Assembly: GCA_022813625.1 (NCBI GenBank)
Contig: JAKLMB010000002.1
Coordinates: forward strand, 124,001-188,000
Direction: 5' to 3'
Origin: Aaosphaeria pasadenensis
Taxonomy: Eukaryota; Ascomycota; Dothideomycetes; Pleosporales
Length of the DNA stretch: 64,000 bases
The translations under genes and the position numbers were made by a program. The notes beneath the pieces were generated by a model that was not told the DNA's origin, made no database searches, and worked only from the letters and a program-made list of their open reading frames with translations. Positions 35,341 to 46,013 of the stretch are shown piece by piece; the first letter of the stretch is position 1, and each line of letters opens with the position of its first letter.

Positions 35341-36145
35341 TTAAGCTTTATCGGCATCCACTTTGGCCGCCGTGTCAGCAACCTCACTGGCAGTTTTAGC
35401 TATCTCAGCTTCTTCCGCCGTAGCCTCCTTCTCTCCCGCTCCTATAATCTTCTGCGCGACCTTGAGAGTACCATCTGGGCTGCCTGGTTCGGCTGCTAGA
35501 ACCTTGCCAGACTTATCGACAATAAAGATACCTCGGGTGGTGCCCTTTGCGCTTTTGAGACCGATCGCAGAGATCAGGGTTCGCGACGGATCGCAGAGAA
35601 GTGGGTAAGGAAGGTTCTGCTTTGTCTTGAAAGTGGTGTTTGATTTAGGGCTGTCGTTGGAAAGGCCATAGATGTCAAAGCCCGTTGCAGTCAATGGCTC
35701 ATAGGAGTCGCGGAAAAAGCACACCTGCTTAGTGCCTGCGAGTGGGATCAATACGCTGCGCTTACGAATGCAGGTGAAGATACGATGACTTACATCCAGG
35801 GGTAGAAGCCTTTGGATAGGTGAACAGAACGACGCCGCTCTTGCTCTTTTCCAGAAGCTTTGCGAGACTGGTTTTGACACCATCGTTTGTTTCGACCTCG
35901 CCGCCGAACCCAGAGATGTCAATGGTCTCACCAACCTCGGCGGCACCTCCAGCAGCTACTGGGGCCTCGCTCTTCTCTCCATTCGCGCCGCCGCCGGTGA
36001 CGGCTTCCTTGACGGCTTCAACCTTTTCAGCGACAGCTTCCTTCACCTTTGCGACTGCGGATTTGTTGGTCTTTGGGGCGGCCTTTTTCTTAGCTGGGCG
36101 GACTGGAGCTGGTGGGGGTGTCTTGCGTTTGCGAAGCTCGACCAT
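35341..36145 (-). CDS. DOT5: Nuclear-type thiol peroxidase (peroxiredoxin Q/BCP family, DOT5)
   Basis: Reduces alkyl hydroperoxides using thioredoxin. Read from ATG 36145: exon 1 is 35794-36145 and exon 2 is 35341-35735, giving 248 residues. The 58-base intron (GTAAGT donor, CGCAG acceptor) splits the codon of the peroxidatic cysteine. The core shows FTYPKASTPGCTKQVCFFRD, with C118 peroxidatic and C123 resolving, the five-residue spacing of atypical two-Cys PrxQ enzymes. GLSNDSPKSNTTFKTKQNLPYPLLCDP follows, as in the family. The N-terminal ~65 residues are Lys/Ala/Pro-rich with basic clusters (RKRK, PAKKKAAPK) and look like nuclear-targeting sequence, as in yeast Dot5. The C-terminal tail after the core is Ala/Glu-rich and longer than in bacterial BCP. 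Nuclear location is inferred. Confidence 0.95.
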
Positions 36146-39105
36146 GATGGATTGAGGATGGAAATTGGGGTCGCAAAGCTACAGTTCGACAAATGTCAGC
36201 GTCGCGACCGAAAAGTACAATGGTTAGAGGTAATGCGACGAAGGAATGAGCACTGGGGGAGGGTGGAGGAGGTTGGTCTCGAGCCCGAACCGGAGGAGGT
36301 GGAATATGCACACGATGTTGGCGCTTACTGACTTTGTCTTGGTCACAACAGCGGTATCACGTCTTTGACGGAGTACAATGGCAACTACAGACAGACGATT
36401 GGTAATGGGTACGTTTTGCGCGGGTGCGGGCGCGTGGGAAGAGAAGTGGGAATGGATGAAGATTATTAAGGGCAGACCGACGCTGAGATATCAACAACAA
36501 CCTGACACCAGCAAGCGCTTTCCCGTTTGGATGACAGAACTGGACTCGAGGCCCGAGGACGACGTCCAGCCTCCGCTGCCACCCCCTTGGTGGGCGCAGA
36601 CGTCCATTTTGATATTAGGCAGATTACTACGGAGTACTGTGTGTGTCGTTTTGGGGGGTTATTGGGTTACTGGGGGATACGGGATCTGCTCGATTCATCA
36701 GCTCTGCCCTGGGCCACTCGGGCAGGTTGGATGCGCTGATTGGAGTGGAGGAATCCCGGGGGGTGGCAGAGATGGTGAACTTGGAAACTTGGGAACTTGG
36801 AAGGGAGAAGGCGTTTCAGCTAGTTACTCGTACTCTGACCGACTGACAAACCGACTGAAAATCCCAGAGAGAGATGGATGGCTTATTATTACAATTTTAC
36901 TCCGTGCTTTCGTCAGTTTCGCTCTCAATTCCCTCATGCCCCCCCGAACCCCTTAACCTCACAGACCGACCGACCGACCTGTTGCGAATGATAGAAGGAT
37001 GCCGTGAGGAATGCTCTTTTACGACCCGAACCGTGCTCCCCAAAAGGAACAACGAATTATAATAATATCCCTTTCTCCCAATTTCCTTCACAAATATGGC
37101 CCAGGCCCATTTGCAGTCCGGAATTGAATTGTTGGCCCCAGGAATAGGTACTCTGCACACCGACAGTAATCCCATCCCATACCCCGCCCCAATAGTTTGG
37201 TATATTGATGTTTTAGACTGACCTTCCACTTTCGCCAAACCTGATAGAATCCTGAAACGCTGCCAACATTTGCTGCATATGACTGGTTCATTCTTGTCGC
37301 ATTGTTGGTATTGCGATGAATGTGATTGTCAATGGGATGGGGTATTGTGGTGGTCGAGTGCTTTTCACGCCTCTTGTACGGACATGCATACATACCTAGG
37401 TACTTAGATACCTACATATGTGCGACTCCGCATATTTGACACCATACTACGAGCCGCTAAACAATCTTTTCACACGTCTTTTAATCATACCAATAATCAT
37501 CTTGACGCATGAGAATCGTTGACGGCGCCTCATAGATGGATCTGGATGTTCAACCTATCTGTGGTAATACAAGTATTGTTGGGTATCGTTACCAAAATGG
37601 GGGGGAGGCATTCGCTTGGCTTGGGTGACATACAGAGATGCGGAGAAACTGGGACTCTTCAACGTGCCATTCCATCACCCACCGATGTTTCCAAGGGCTG
37701 CTCATTATGATCATTACTAGGTATTAATACCGTTAAGCAGTGATCTTCAAGGTAAAGCTAAGGACTTAACATCAATATGCCACAGTATCCTTCCACGATC
37801 TCCAGTATCTCCTGAACGGTTTGATAGGGCTTTTCGACCACACTATCGGATCCGTTGACTTCCTGGGGAAGGAGAATCATAAGTCTCCACCATTGGGAAG
37901 TCAAACAGGATATGAGAAGCTGATACTGAGAGGTGCGACTACTCGAGGTGATCGCACAGCATGCCAATATGCGCCCTTATTCGAAAGCGATCAAAGATAA
38001 GCGGCCGCGGAACGATTGATCTTATTATGACTCTATGAGTACCATAGGAAACTCGGGAGTACGTAGTGGCTACTGTCCTGGACTACTAATCAATATGTTC
38101 GGTGCCATTAGTTATCGCCATCAATTCAGTGGGATTCTTGTCACAACCTTTTGGAGAGTAGCTATTGGATTGGCCTAACCAGCCAGAGTCAAATACATAT
38201 ACTCGTAGCTTTCACATGGATGGGGAAGCTCTCCAGCTCCAGCACCAGCTCCAGTCCAGCACCAGTCCAGCTTCCAGCTTCCAGCGCAGCCAGTCATATC
38301 GTGCGTTGTGCCGTATCATCTCGCCCTAAACAGCTTACTGTAGCTGTCTGATTCGTCGCTCATACATCGTCATCCCGCCGGGATGGCAGGCTTAAGCTTT
38401 GGTTCACATGCTTCCCCGCATTTTGCGCACCACCGGTTTTGAAACATTGTATTGATCATTTGCAACTCTCTTCATACAAAAGTAATCAGTAACTTTTCTT
38501 ACCTTGTAATGTGTCGCGGTTCAGAGCAATAAGCTATGTATCTGTTGATTGCTGAAACAAATGGGTTGACTGCGATGATGAAGCTGGCGCAAGGACTCTC
38601 TCTGTCCACCTATACAAGTAGCGTTTTACATACATCAGGCCACGAACACACGGCCGGGAACCAACTTACCTAGCACATCTAGGTATGTTAAAATGTGTGC
38701 CCGTCATCAACGATTAACTGCAACTAAAATTGTTAACTCCTCGCGTACCTGCGAGCAACTTGAACAGTATTTAATACTGTCGATCCTATCTCTCCGACCA
38801 ATTGCAGTAGCCCGTATTATACCGCTTCGGGTATCTTGCTGCAACAAAGCAGTTACTCAACCCCACCATCTCCATCACCACACTTCTCAAACCTCCCGAT
38901 TACTGCCCCCGTCCACCTACGCACACCTGCCATTGCCATCCTCCACCTCCAGAAATCCCATACACATCTCACTGTGTACCTCTGACAGCGGAGCAGCTAC
39001 ACGCCATACTACTTGGACGCGCCTTGATGGCGCTTGCACGGCTGCTGGCCTCGTCGCGATCGCCGTGAAGACCCGCCGTCTTCCAGCTAGCGATAGATAG
39101 CCAGC
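36146..39105. other. Gene-poor stretch of 3 kb
   Basis: Lies between the start codons of two divergent genes (DOT5 minus, carrier plus). It holds one exact TACGGAGTA at 36628, near-copies at 36367 and 36898, and a CCAGCT-type repeat at 38231-38293. Two ATG-initiated open frames (36378-36956 and 38693-39100) are judged accidental or leader sequence. The last 400 bases are C-rich and probably the leader of the carrier gene. Confidence 0.55.
38231..38293. repeat. CCAGCT/CCAGCA tandem repeat
   Basis: About nine imperfect 5-6-base units of CTCCAG, CACCAG and TTCCAG over 63 bases in intergenic DNA. Confidence 0.85.
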
Positions 39106-40588
39106 ATGCCTGAGCGCGAAGAGAAGAACAAGATGGACATTAACAAGTCATTGAACAGCCCACAGAGGGATCTGACCGACGTTTCCCGAGCTGTCTTGAG
39201 GAGCGAGCAAGCAAAGCGTTGGACGAAGCGTTATCGGACGGAGGTCGCTGCGAGCTCCAGCAGTCTACTGTCCACATTCGTCGCTGTAAGTAAGCCTCAA
39301 GGCTGCACACGTTTATACAGGGCAGTGTAGAATCTTGGAATGTTACTAACGCTGTGCAAAGTACCCTCTCGATTCTGTGAAAACCCGCCTGCAAGCGTAC
39401 GGCACCTGCTACCCCCTCTCATAAACGACGACATGCTGACATGTATAGCTACAAATTCAATTCCTTCACCGACTGCGTAAGGCATACATACAAGACCGAG
39501 GGGTTTCATGGATTCTGGCGCGGTAGGTCGATAATGGCAACCGAGCATTTGCCTCCTCTGACATCTCTTAGGCGTTTGGTCCCCGCTTGCCAGCATCACT
39601 CTTGTACGGACGGTATCCTTCTCCATATATCAGAAGTCGAAATACACAATAGACGATTGGATATATCGGACTACTGGGAGCTCGCCCCTTGTCATTGCAA
39701 ACACACGAGATGCACTTCCGACCTTTTCCACCATTGCGTGCTTTGGACTGGCAGGTGCAACCGCTGGAGCAGCCATCACAGCCATTGCTTGTATGTTATT
39801 TGTTGAGCTGCACATTATACATGAGATGACTGACTGGGATAATAAATAGGTCCATTCGAGTTGACTAAGCTGAGCGCCCAAATCTCCGTACTGATGGCCG
39901 ATCGGAAAGATGGTGGCGGAGAAAACGATGCTCTCCGCAAGAGCTACCAGAACAAGGGCACCCTGCGAACGGCCCAGAACTTGATCAAGCACAGAGGATG
40001 GATGGGGTTGTACTCAGGGTTTCACTTACATTTGTGTATGATGCCCTTGACCCTTTATATGGAGAACGAATTGATTGACAAGAGCAGTGCGAGATACGAT
40101 CGGGACTGGCATCTACTTTGTCACTTATGAAAGTGCTAAGCAACTTTTGGCCAATGCTCGCGGTAGCTCCCCTACCACACCACTCGCTGTCGTCATTGCG
40201 GGTGGTTTGTGTGGTCTTGTGAGCTGGGCATGCGTACGTTTTTTTACACCTACAGGCTGTTCAAGACTTGGAACGTAACTGACCAAGTTCTAGATATTTC
40301 CAATCGATACCGCGAAGAGTATTTATCAACGAAATTGTCTTTTGAGTGGCAGGGACAAGGCCTCGCGGCCGAAGATTCAATACCACAACCCCCGAATGTT
40401 CCGCGGTGAGTCTAAGTTCACGAAACGCAGGAAAATATTAAACCTAATTTGTATCCGCAGGCCTTGGTGTCTCGATGAGTCGATCTTGCGTAGTCAATGC
40501 CATCTTCTTCTCGGCCTTCGAGTTCTCGAAGAAGCGTATCAACCACATGTCTGTCGATGAGGAGTTGCTACGTGAACATGACGCGTAG
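39106..40588 (+). CDS. Mitochondrial carrier family protein, substrate unknown, eight exons
   Basis: An inner-membrane transporter of 359 residues. Exons: 39106-39285, 39362-39396, 39449-39522, 39572-39790, 39850-40035, 40088-40233, 40294-40405 and 40461-40588. The coding length is divisible by three and every junction restores family sequence. All three repeat signatures fit Px[DE]xx[KR]: YPLDSVKTRLQ (P62), CPFELTKL (P171) and FPIDTAKS (P283). The aromatic-Gly segments after repeat 1 (EGFHGFWRG) and repeat 2 (RGWMGLYSGF) are present. The N-terminal 58 residues form a charged extension before repeat 1. The sequence between FWRGVWSPLASITLVR and the second repeat is carrier-like. I cannot assign yeast YMC, ORT or CRC identity with confidence. 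Seven introns in under 1.5 kb make this by far the most intron-dense gene in the window. Confidence 0.92.
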
Positions 40589-43129
40589 TCCCAAGGAATA
40601 AAGTGTAAATTTCCACACAAAGCTACTTGAATTTGCATTAGGGTATGGAGTCTGGGGTTTTGGGGTCTGTAGTACCACGAGGATTACTGCCGCTTTCTGG
40701 ATTGGCATGGCATTTAACCAAAGGTCAAAATGCACATTCGATAGGCCCTATATGTACTCGCAAACAATTAGCATTGCCATGAATTCATAATCGCTGAGAA
40801 CACTTTCATTGGTACACTCCACTACCCATTATAAGCGGACTGCAATAATGGCTATGGAAAGCATATCACTGATCTCTGCACCCTGGGCTTAACTCATCAT
40901 CTCAATTCCCGACGAATACCTAGGTAGAGGGTTGCTTATTGGGTCGGAGTCACCATTCCAGAAGCCGACTACTTCCGATTAGTTGTGGCAATCCAAAACT
41001 TGTGGAAGTGACTTTTGGACTGACCTTGGCGGCCGATGTTGTGCGTCCTCACTACTGAAAGACTATCAATTTTTTCTCTCTCTCTCTGAGATCCGAGAAG
41101 ATCCCGATGGCCGGTTACTTGCTCTCGTATCATCAATGCTCAGTTCTGTAGGATTGGCGATCCAATGACTTCTCTCTGCGCCTGGGTTGATGTTCGTGGA
41201 GAAACAATTCGGACCTTATCGGCGTGCATGATACGAGTACCAGTAACTAATACCCCAGCTTACTCGAAAGATCAGCCCAGCTGCAGTGCAGTCACTCAGT
41301 GCCAGCCAGACCAGTCCACGAGTCAGTGCATCGGCAGTAAACCATCTAGATTTCCTTACGCATGGATGGAATGGACGAGTTGCAGTCGCAATATTTCGAA
41401 CATGCATTCGGAGAGGATGGGATTTGGGGGTGCAGCAATCAGGCGGTGAGACAGTCAGCTTGTGACTTTGCCTACAGGTACGGAGTACAGTACTCATACC
41501 TACTACTCATTACCTTGTAGGCTCGTAGTCCCAACAGTGCCACCGAAAACCCCTCGCTCGCGGTCGCTCGCACGGAAGCTCGGGCGAGCCATGCGTCGGA
41601 TCAAATTCGCCTATCAACGCTAATCGATAACAACTCGGGGAGTGTGGAACTTGTCATTCCCCCTCCAGATTATACTTGTCCTGGCCTGCCCTGGACTGGC
41701 CCGCCATGTTTCAATCGTGGGTCGTGTTCGAATGCAGGTAGTGTCTAGGGACCACCTCGGTGCCTCCATGATTTGATTGACTGTATGACAAAAAACTTGC
41801 AGCTACCAGATGTGCTCTTAGAAGCCCACGTACTACCTCTCAGTCGCTATCAAGACGGTCGAGGTGCCACGGAGGTCCCTCGAAACTTCCCACGACACCC
41901 AATGACCGTGACACACAACGACAACAACACATAACATATCCAAGGCTTCGGCCACGAGGCTCTTCCAAATGGAGCACATTGTCGCTCCTTGCCGGAAAAG
42001 TACGAGTAGCCTTCCTCCAGTGTCCTTCTCGTCAATTTCGGCCAATCGCCATAGCGCAGCACTCGATAACTAATTACGAGATTACAAATGCGGCTAGCAG
42101 AGTTTTGGACCCTGGATCTACGAGTTGCCCTGCATGATTGCCACGAGCGGGCCCGTTGTCGGCGAGCACTCGCGTTGGGGATTCATCCGAATGTTTCATG
42201 GCCAAATACAACACCTTCCCAGTCCTATTCGAGCAAAGATGAAGGCAAGAAAAGATCCAGAAGAGTTCTGCGATTACATAGATACCCAAATCATCATATC
42301 ACAGCAAGGGACAAAGGGCGTAGAAGTGGCCACGTTCAAGGCTAACCACGCCATCTAGTTGTACATCCAAGCGAGTAGATGCAAGTGCATTCCCCGACCC
42401 GGCTGTCTAGTCAGCGTGGGTCCGATATGCCGGCTGGACCGCCTCACGTTAATCAAATAGACTTATCAGAAGGTAGCAACTAATCCGGGGTTTGTCCAGT
42501 CATACTGGGATCCCTTTCAGTTTTCCAGGAGCTCGGCCATGCGTCCACCGAAAGATGGGTGGGGAGTCAGATCTGGAACGAGGGATTTCACATAAAGCCG
42601 CCCTGACCCTCCGAACTTCATTCGCAAAGAATAAAGCTCTTTTTCTTCTTCTTATTGTCTTGCCTTTGGCAAATTTGTCGGTCACTTTTGAAGTATATCG
42701 AATACATACATACGGGTTCTATATTGTGGAACAACTAAGGACACACGCATACGCATACGCACACGTACAAGGACACACTTACTCACAACTTCGCTCTTCG
42801 GTTTTGCTGTTTTGTGGTCGTGGAAAGCCCGTACATCAATACATCTAGCAAGGTGAGTAGATGTCGATTCTGGTTCTGGTTTCCTTCATGGCTGCCCCAC
42901 GCCCTGTCTCCGGTCCAGAACGCATTTGCGTCGTCCAGGGGCGCATCAGACCACAACGCACGGAACAGTACAGAAATGAATAGGGCTGACACTCTGGAAG
43001 AATCTAATAGACAGAAGCTCTTGCCTCGAATCTCTGATCGGTCCATTCATTTCGCCCCGGCTCGGCGTCAGCGACCATTGCACGACCTTCCATACTTGTT
43101 ATAAGCCAATCTCGAGAATTTCGAACACC
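40589..43129. other. Gene-poor stretch of 2.5 kb
   Basis: No supported gene. It has one exact TACGGAGTA at 41479. A coding-looking frame at about 42092-42358 (discussed in findings) may be a relic or an unrecognised exon. The last 300 bases precede the small Cys-rich gene. Confidence 0.5.
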
Positions 43130-43471
43130 ATGTGCTCCTACACCTACTCGTGGTACTACTGCAACCACGACTACTATATCTGGTGAGTTAATAAGCTGCT
43201 CCCTCGCATTGGCGTCTGCTGGTGGATGCCATACGCGCATGTAACAGCATTCATCACGAGATACCCGAGAGGAAAGTGATCTGACAGACGAATTCACAGG
43301 GCCAACAGCATTGAAGTCTGCCATAACCGCCTGCTGTCCGGCTACTCGTACGACGCCTGGAGCATCGACATGTGCAAGAACATGCAAGTGAACTGCGGCG
43401 GCTTCTCCAACTACTACTGCTCCGAATGCTCCGAAGACGTTGCGCTAGAGTTCGAGTTGGACGAGTTGTAG
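43130..43471 (+). CDS. Small Cys/Tyr-rich protein of unknown function (74 residues)
   Basis: Exons 43130-43182 and 43300-43471. The intron is 117 bases (GTGAGT donor, TTCACAG acceptor), longer than most here, and its removal rejoins the frame at a Trp codon. The ATG has the strong context ACACC-ATG. The protein is MCSYTYSWYYCNHDYYIW and onward, with seven cysteines at 2, 11, 25, 43, 50, 58 and 61 (the last two as CSEC), about ten tyrosines, and an acidic end (ALEFELDEL). There is no signal peptide, so it is probably not secreted by the classical route; the Cys pairs may bind a metal. The 58.5 kb protein shares the first three Cys positions. No known function comes to mind. Confidence 0.7.
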
Positions 43472-44378
43472 GAAGTTCAAAGGAAGGGTTGTGACACCCG
43501 CATGTGCGCTTCACCTTCCCTGTCTCACCGCCCGCCCGGGATGTGCTCCTACGGCATTAGCGGCGCTCACCGCCTTTAAACCATTACGACAAGGCAAGGA
43601 CCCTCCAAACCCCCACATGGTACACCACGCCTTGTTACCATTTTCCCCACGACTACTTGTATTTCCCGAAGACATCCCCACACACTCGCTCTCCCAAGAC
43701 AGCAAAGAGCGTGAGAAACAGCCACCACCGCATTCGACAAACAAACTTGCAAGAAACGATTTCATTCATCGACGAACAACGAACAACGAACAACGAACAA
43801 CCCCACAACTCTATATTCACTCCATCATGAGCATTTTCTTTGAGCTGAGCGCTAGATACCTTCCGACACTTGCGTCAAACCATGTTTTCGATTCCTAACC
43901 TTTTCATTTCTTGTTTTTTCTATCAATGGAGTTACTAGAGATTGATTATTTTGTCTTGTCATATCTTGTTTGTTTTGTGACACAGTTTCTTTGTCCTCAA
44001 GACGACACAGGCGCGTTCCATTATTCGCAGATTGCAAGCGAGCGGATACGCGGCGACATACATTTACAATCCACGATCTCATGGCTCGGCGGCGCAAATT
44101 CTCGCCAGATTTCAGACTGGCATATGAAGGTTAGCCCAGTGAAGCGGAAATTGCGATTTGTATGAGTTGTCTTGATACACTTTTATTCCTTTATTCTTTT
44201 GGCATGGTCTGGCATGATATAAGCGCTTGCGTTACGATAAGACCTCCTTAACTAGATTGCTCTTAAGAATTCTAAATAAATACCGTAGTGTGCATACATG
44301 TTAGATCAATGGCAGATTACATCCAAGACTTAACTCGACTTTTCTACAATACCCTTTCGTAAGTTAACTTGTAACCGC
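43472..44378. other. Intergenic, convergent gene ends
   Basis: A 0.9 kb spacer between the 3' ends of the Cys-rich gene (plus) and the thioesterase gene (minus). It holds a CGAACAA repeat at 43773-43801. No gene seen. Confidence 0.6.
43773..43801. repeat. CGAACAA heptamer repeat
   Basis: Four tandem copies of a seven-base CGAACAA unit. Confidence 0.9.
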
Positions 44379-45899
44379 CTATTCAGTGACACTGGCCTCG
44401 GCTGCCTTGGGACTGAGTCCTGGAGTCTTTTCTTGTAAGCTGTCCTGGACGATCTGTGCACGTCTGCGCGCATCCAAGTACATCATGAACTCTTGATAGG
44501 TTTGAGGCATAACGCGGATGTTCTTTTCCACTGTGAAGGTGTAATTGAATTGACCAGTCGGTTTGGAGTGTCCGTGGTCCACATCCCGCACTTTCGAGTC
44601 TACCCTCACTTGAACTCTTGTGTATTTACTATCATGATCCGAACTTTCGCCGGGCGCGTCTATGAGGGGCGGGTCTGTATATACGATTGTTGCAGTGAGG
44701 TAGAGAATGCTGCCTACAGGCACGGGGTTCTGGAAGGTAGAAGGATCTAGGGAGACGAAAGTGGGTCGGGCATGAGCGAACGCTGCCACACACGTGAACG
44801 CAAGCTCGAAGGTCTGTTTGAGAAGGAAACCGCCAAAGATCATGAAGTGATGTCGGTTACGATTCTGCGGCTGCATGATCATGGCCGTCTGAAGTCGGGT
44901 CGTGTCCATGTGATGGACGTTGTCAGGTTTACGGAGGTCGTTGTGCGGGTCGTGGAACTGGAGCTGCTTCTGCCAGAAAGCGTGAATGAGGTCGCTCTCT
45001 GCGTCGTTGGGTGTGTGTTTGATGAGGGCCGTTTGATTGCGTTGCTTGCGAATCTTGGAATTGCGCTCCCCAAGCTCGAAAAGGCGCTTCTCTTCGGGTG
45101 TTTCGACAATGAGAGGATTGACGTTCACGGGTTTCCTGGTTGCGGGGTCCAGAGACACCATGGTGAATGTACAATCAATGAGAATATCCTCGTCCCTGAC
45201 GGCCTGTCCTTCCTTAGGTGCTTTCGCGACCTGCATGGAAATCTCCAAGCTACTTCGACCTGTAGCATACGTGACCTGACCCGACAGCTCCAGATCGCAA
45301 ATCTCTGTCAAAGGATGTTTGATGATTATTCGATCGCAGGAGGCTGTGACCGTCGTCACGTCTTCGCCTGTGTGCTTGTAGCTATGGGATATTAGCAATC
45401 TCCTTGTACCGTCCTTTTGATGTCATCATACGCAATGACTCCCGATAAAGCGTCTAGGTCCATAAAAATGGTTCCGAGACGAATGTGACCAGACGAATTG
45501 AGGTATGTGTCTAGGAGCCATGGATCTTGAGCGAGCGGGAGGACCTTGGAAGGAGTTGTGAGCTTCAACGAAGGGCACGGTGGTTTAAGTTTCGCGACTC
45601 ACCACTTTATGGTACGAGTCTGACATGCGCTTTGGTTCAAGCTTTCGATCTCGAGGAATTTCCTTTTTCCCAGAAGCTTCACTGGAAGCTTCTCCTTCAT
45701 TTTGTTGTTTTCGCAAAGCTTCTATCCAAGGTGTGCGTACGCGCATCGCCGTAAGCTCGCGGAACACTCCATCGGTATGGGGACTATGGGTCAAACGAAA
45801 GCCTCGAGTGGCTGATACGGGCGTGAATCGTGAGCGACTGCAATGGCATTTTGTTAAAGTCTGCAGACGACGAAGCGTCAGCCGTGAGACATGCGCCAT
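44379..45899 (-). CDS. Mitochondrial acyl-CoA thioesterase, double hotdog (ACOT9-like)
   Basis: Hydrolyses acyl-CoA to free acid and CoA. Read from ATG 45899: exons 45603-45899, 45432-45544 and 44379-45381 give 470 residues. Introns have GTGAGT and GTATGA donors and CCAAG and CCATAG acceptors. The first ~40 residues (MAHVSRLTLRRLQTLTK and on) are basic, hydroxylated and free of acidic residues, as in mitochondrial presequences. Hotdog domain 1 begins near residue 110 (LGTIFMDLDALSGVIAYKHTGED) with its strand SLEISMQVAK. Domain 2 begins near GGFLLKQTFELAFTCVAAFAHARP and contains SILYLTATIVYTDP. The N-H-x-M-I-F-G-G-type block (HHFMIFGGFLL) is characteristic of ACOT9/ACOT10-like enzymes. The C-terminus carries the family's YQEFMMYLDARRR. 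The gene is head-to-head with an unknown gene, with only 114 bases between start codons. Confidence 0.93.
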
Positions 45900-46013
45900 T
45901 GTGTGTGAAAGCTGAGGTTGTACAATTGCGTTGATTGAGGGTGGGTGTGGCAGCTGCTAAAAAGGCAATGACGTTCGAGTAGATTGCCCGCAAAATTCCG
46001 ACTCCCGGCCGGA
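45900..46013. promoter_or_regulatory. Compact bidirectional promoter
   Basis: Only 114 bases separate the two divergent start codons (236 if the downstream gene starts at 46137). A TGACGTT sequence, close to an ATF/CREB half-site, lies near 45969. The two genes probably share regulatory sequence. Confidence 0.5.

Noticed and set aside
36378..36956. 192-codon plus-strand frame starting with ATG
   Set aside because: Trp/Gly-rich without domain or homology cues, and it contains a TACGGAGTA copy, which otherwise is seen only in noncoding DNA. Judged accidental.
38693..39100. 135-codon frame ending five bases before the carrier ATG
   Set aside because: His/Thr/Ser/Pro-rich translation of a C-rich leader; more likely 5' untranslated sequence than a gene.
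44772..45395. 207-codon plus-strand frame
   Set aside because: It is the shadow of the acyl-CoA thioesterase exon 3 on the opposite strand.
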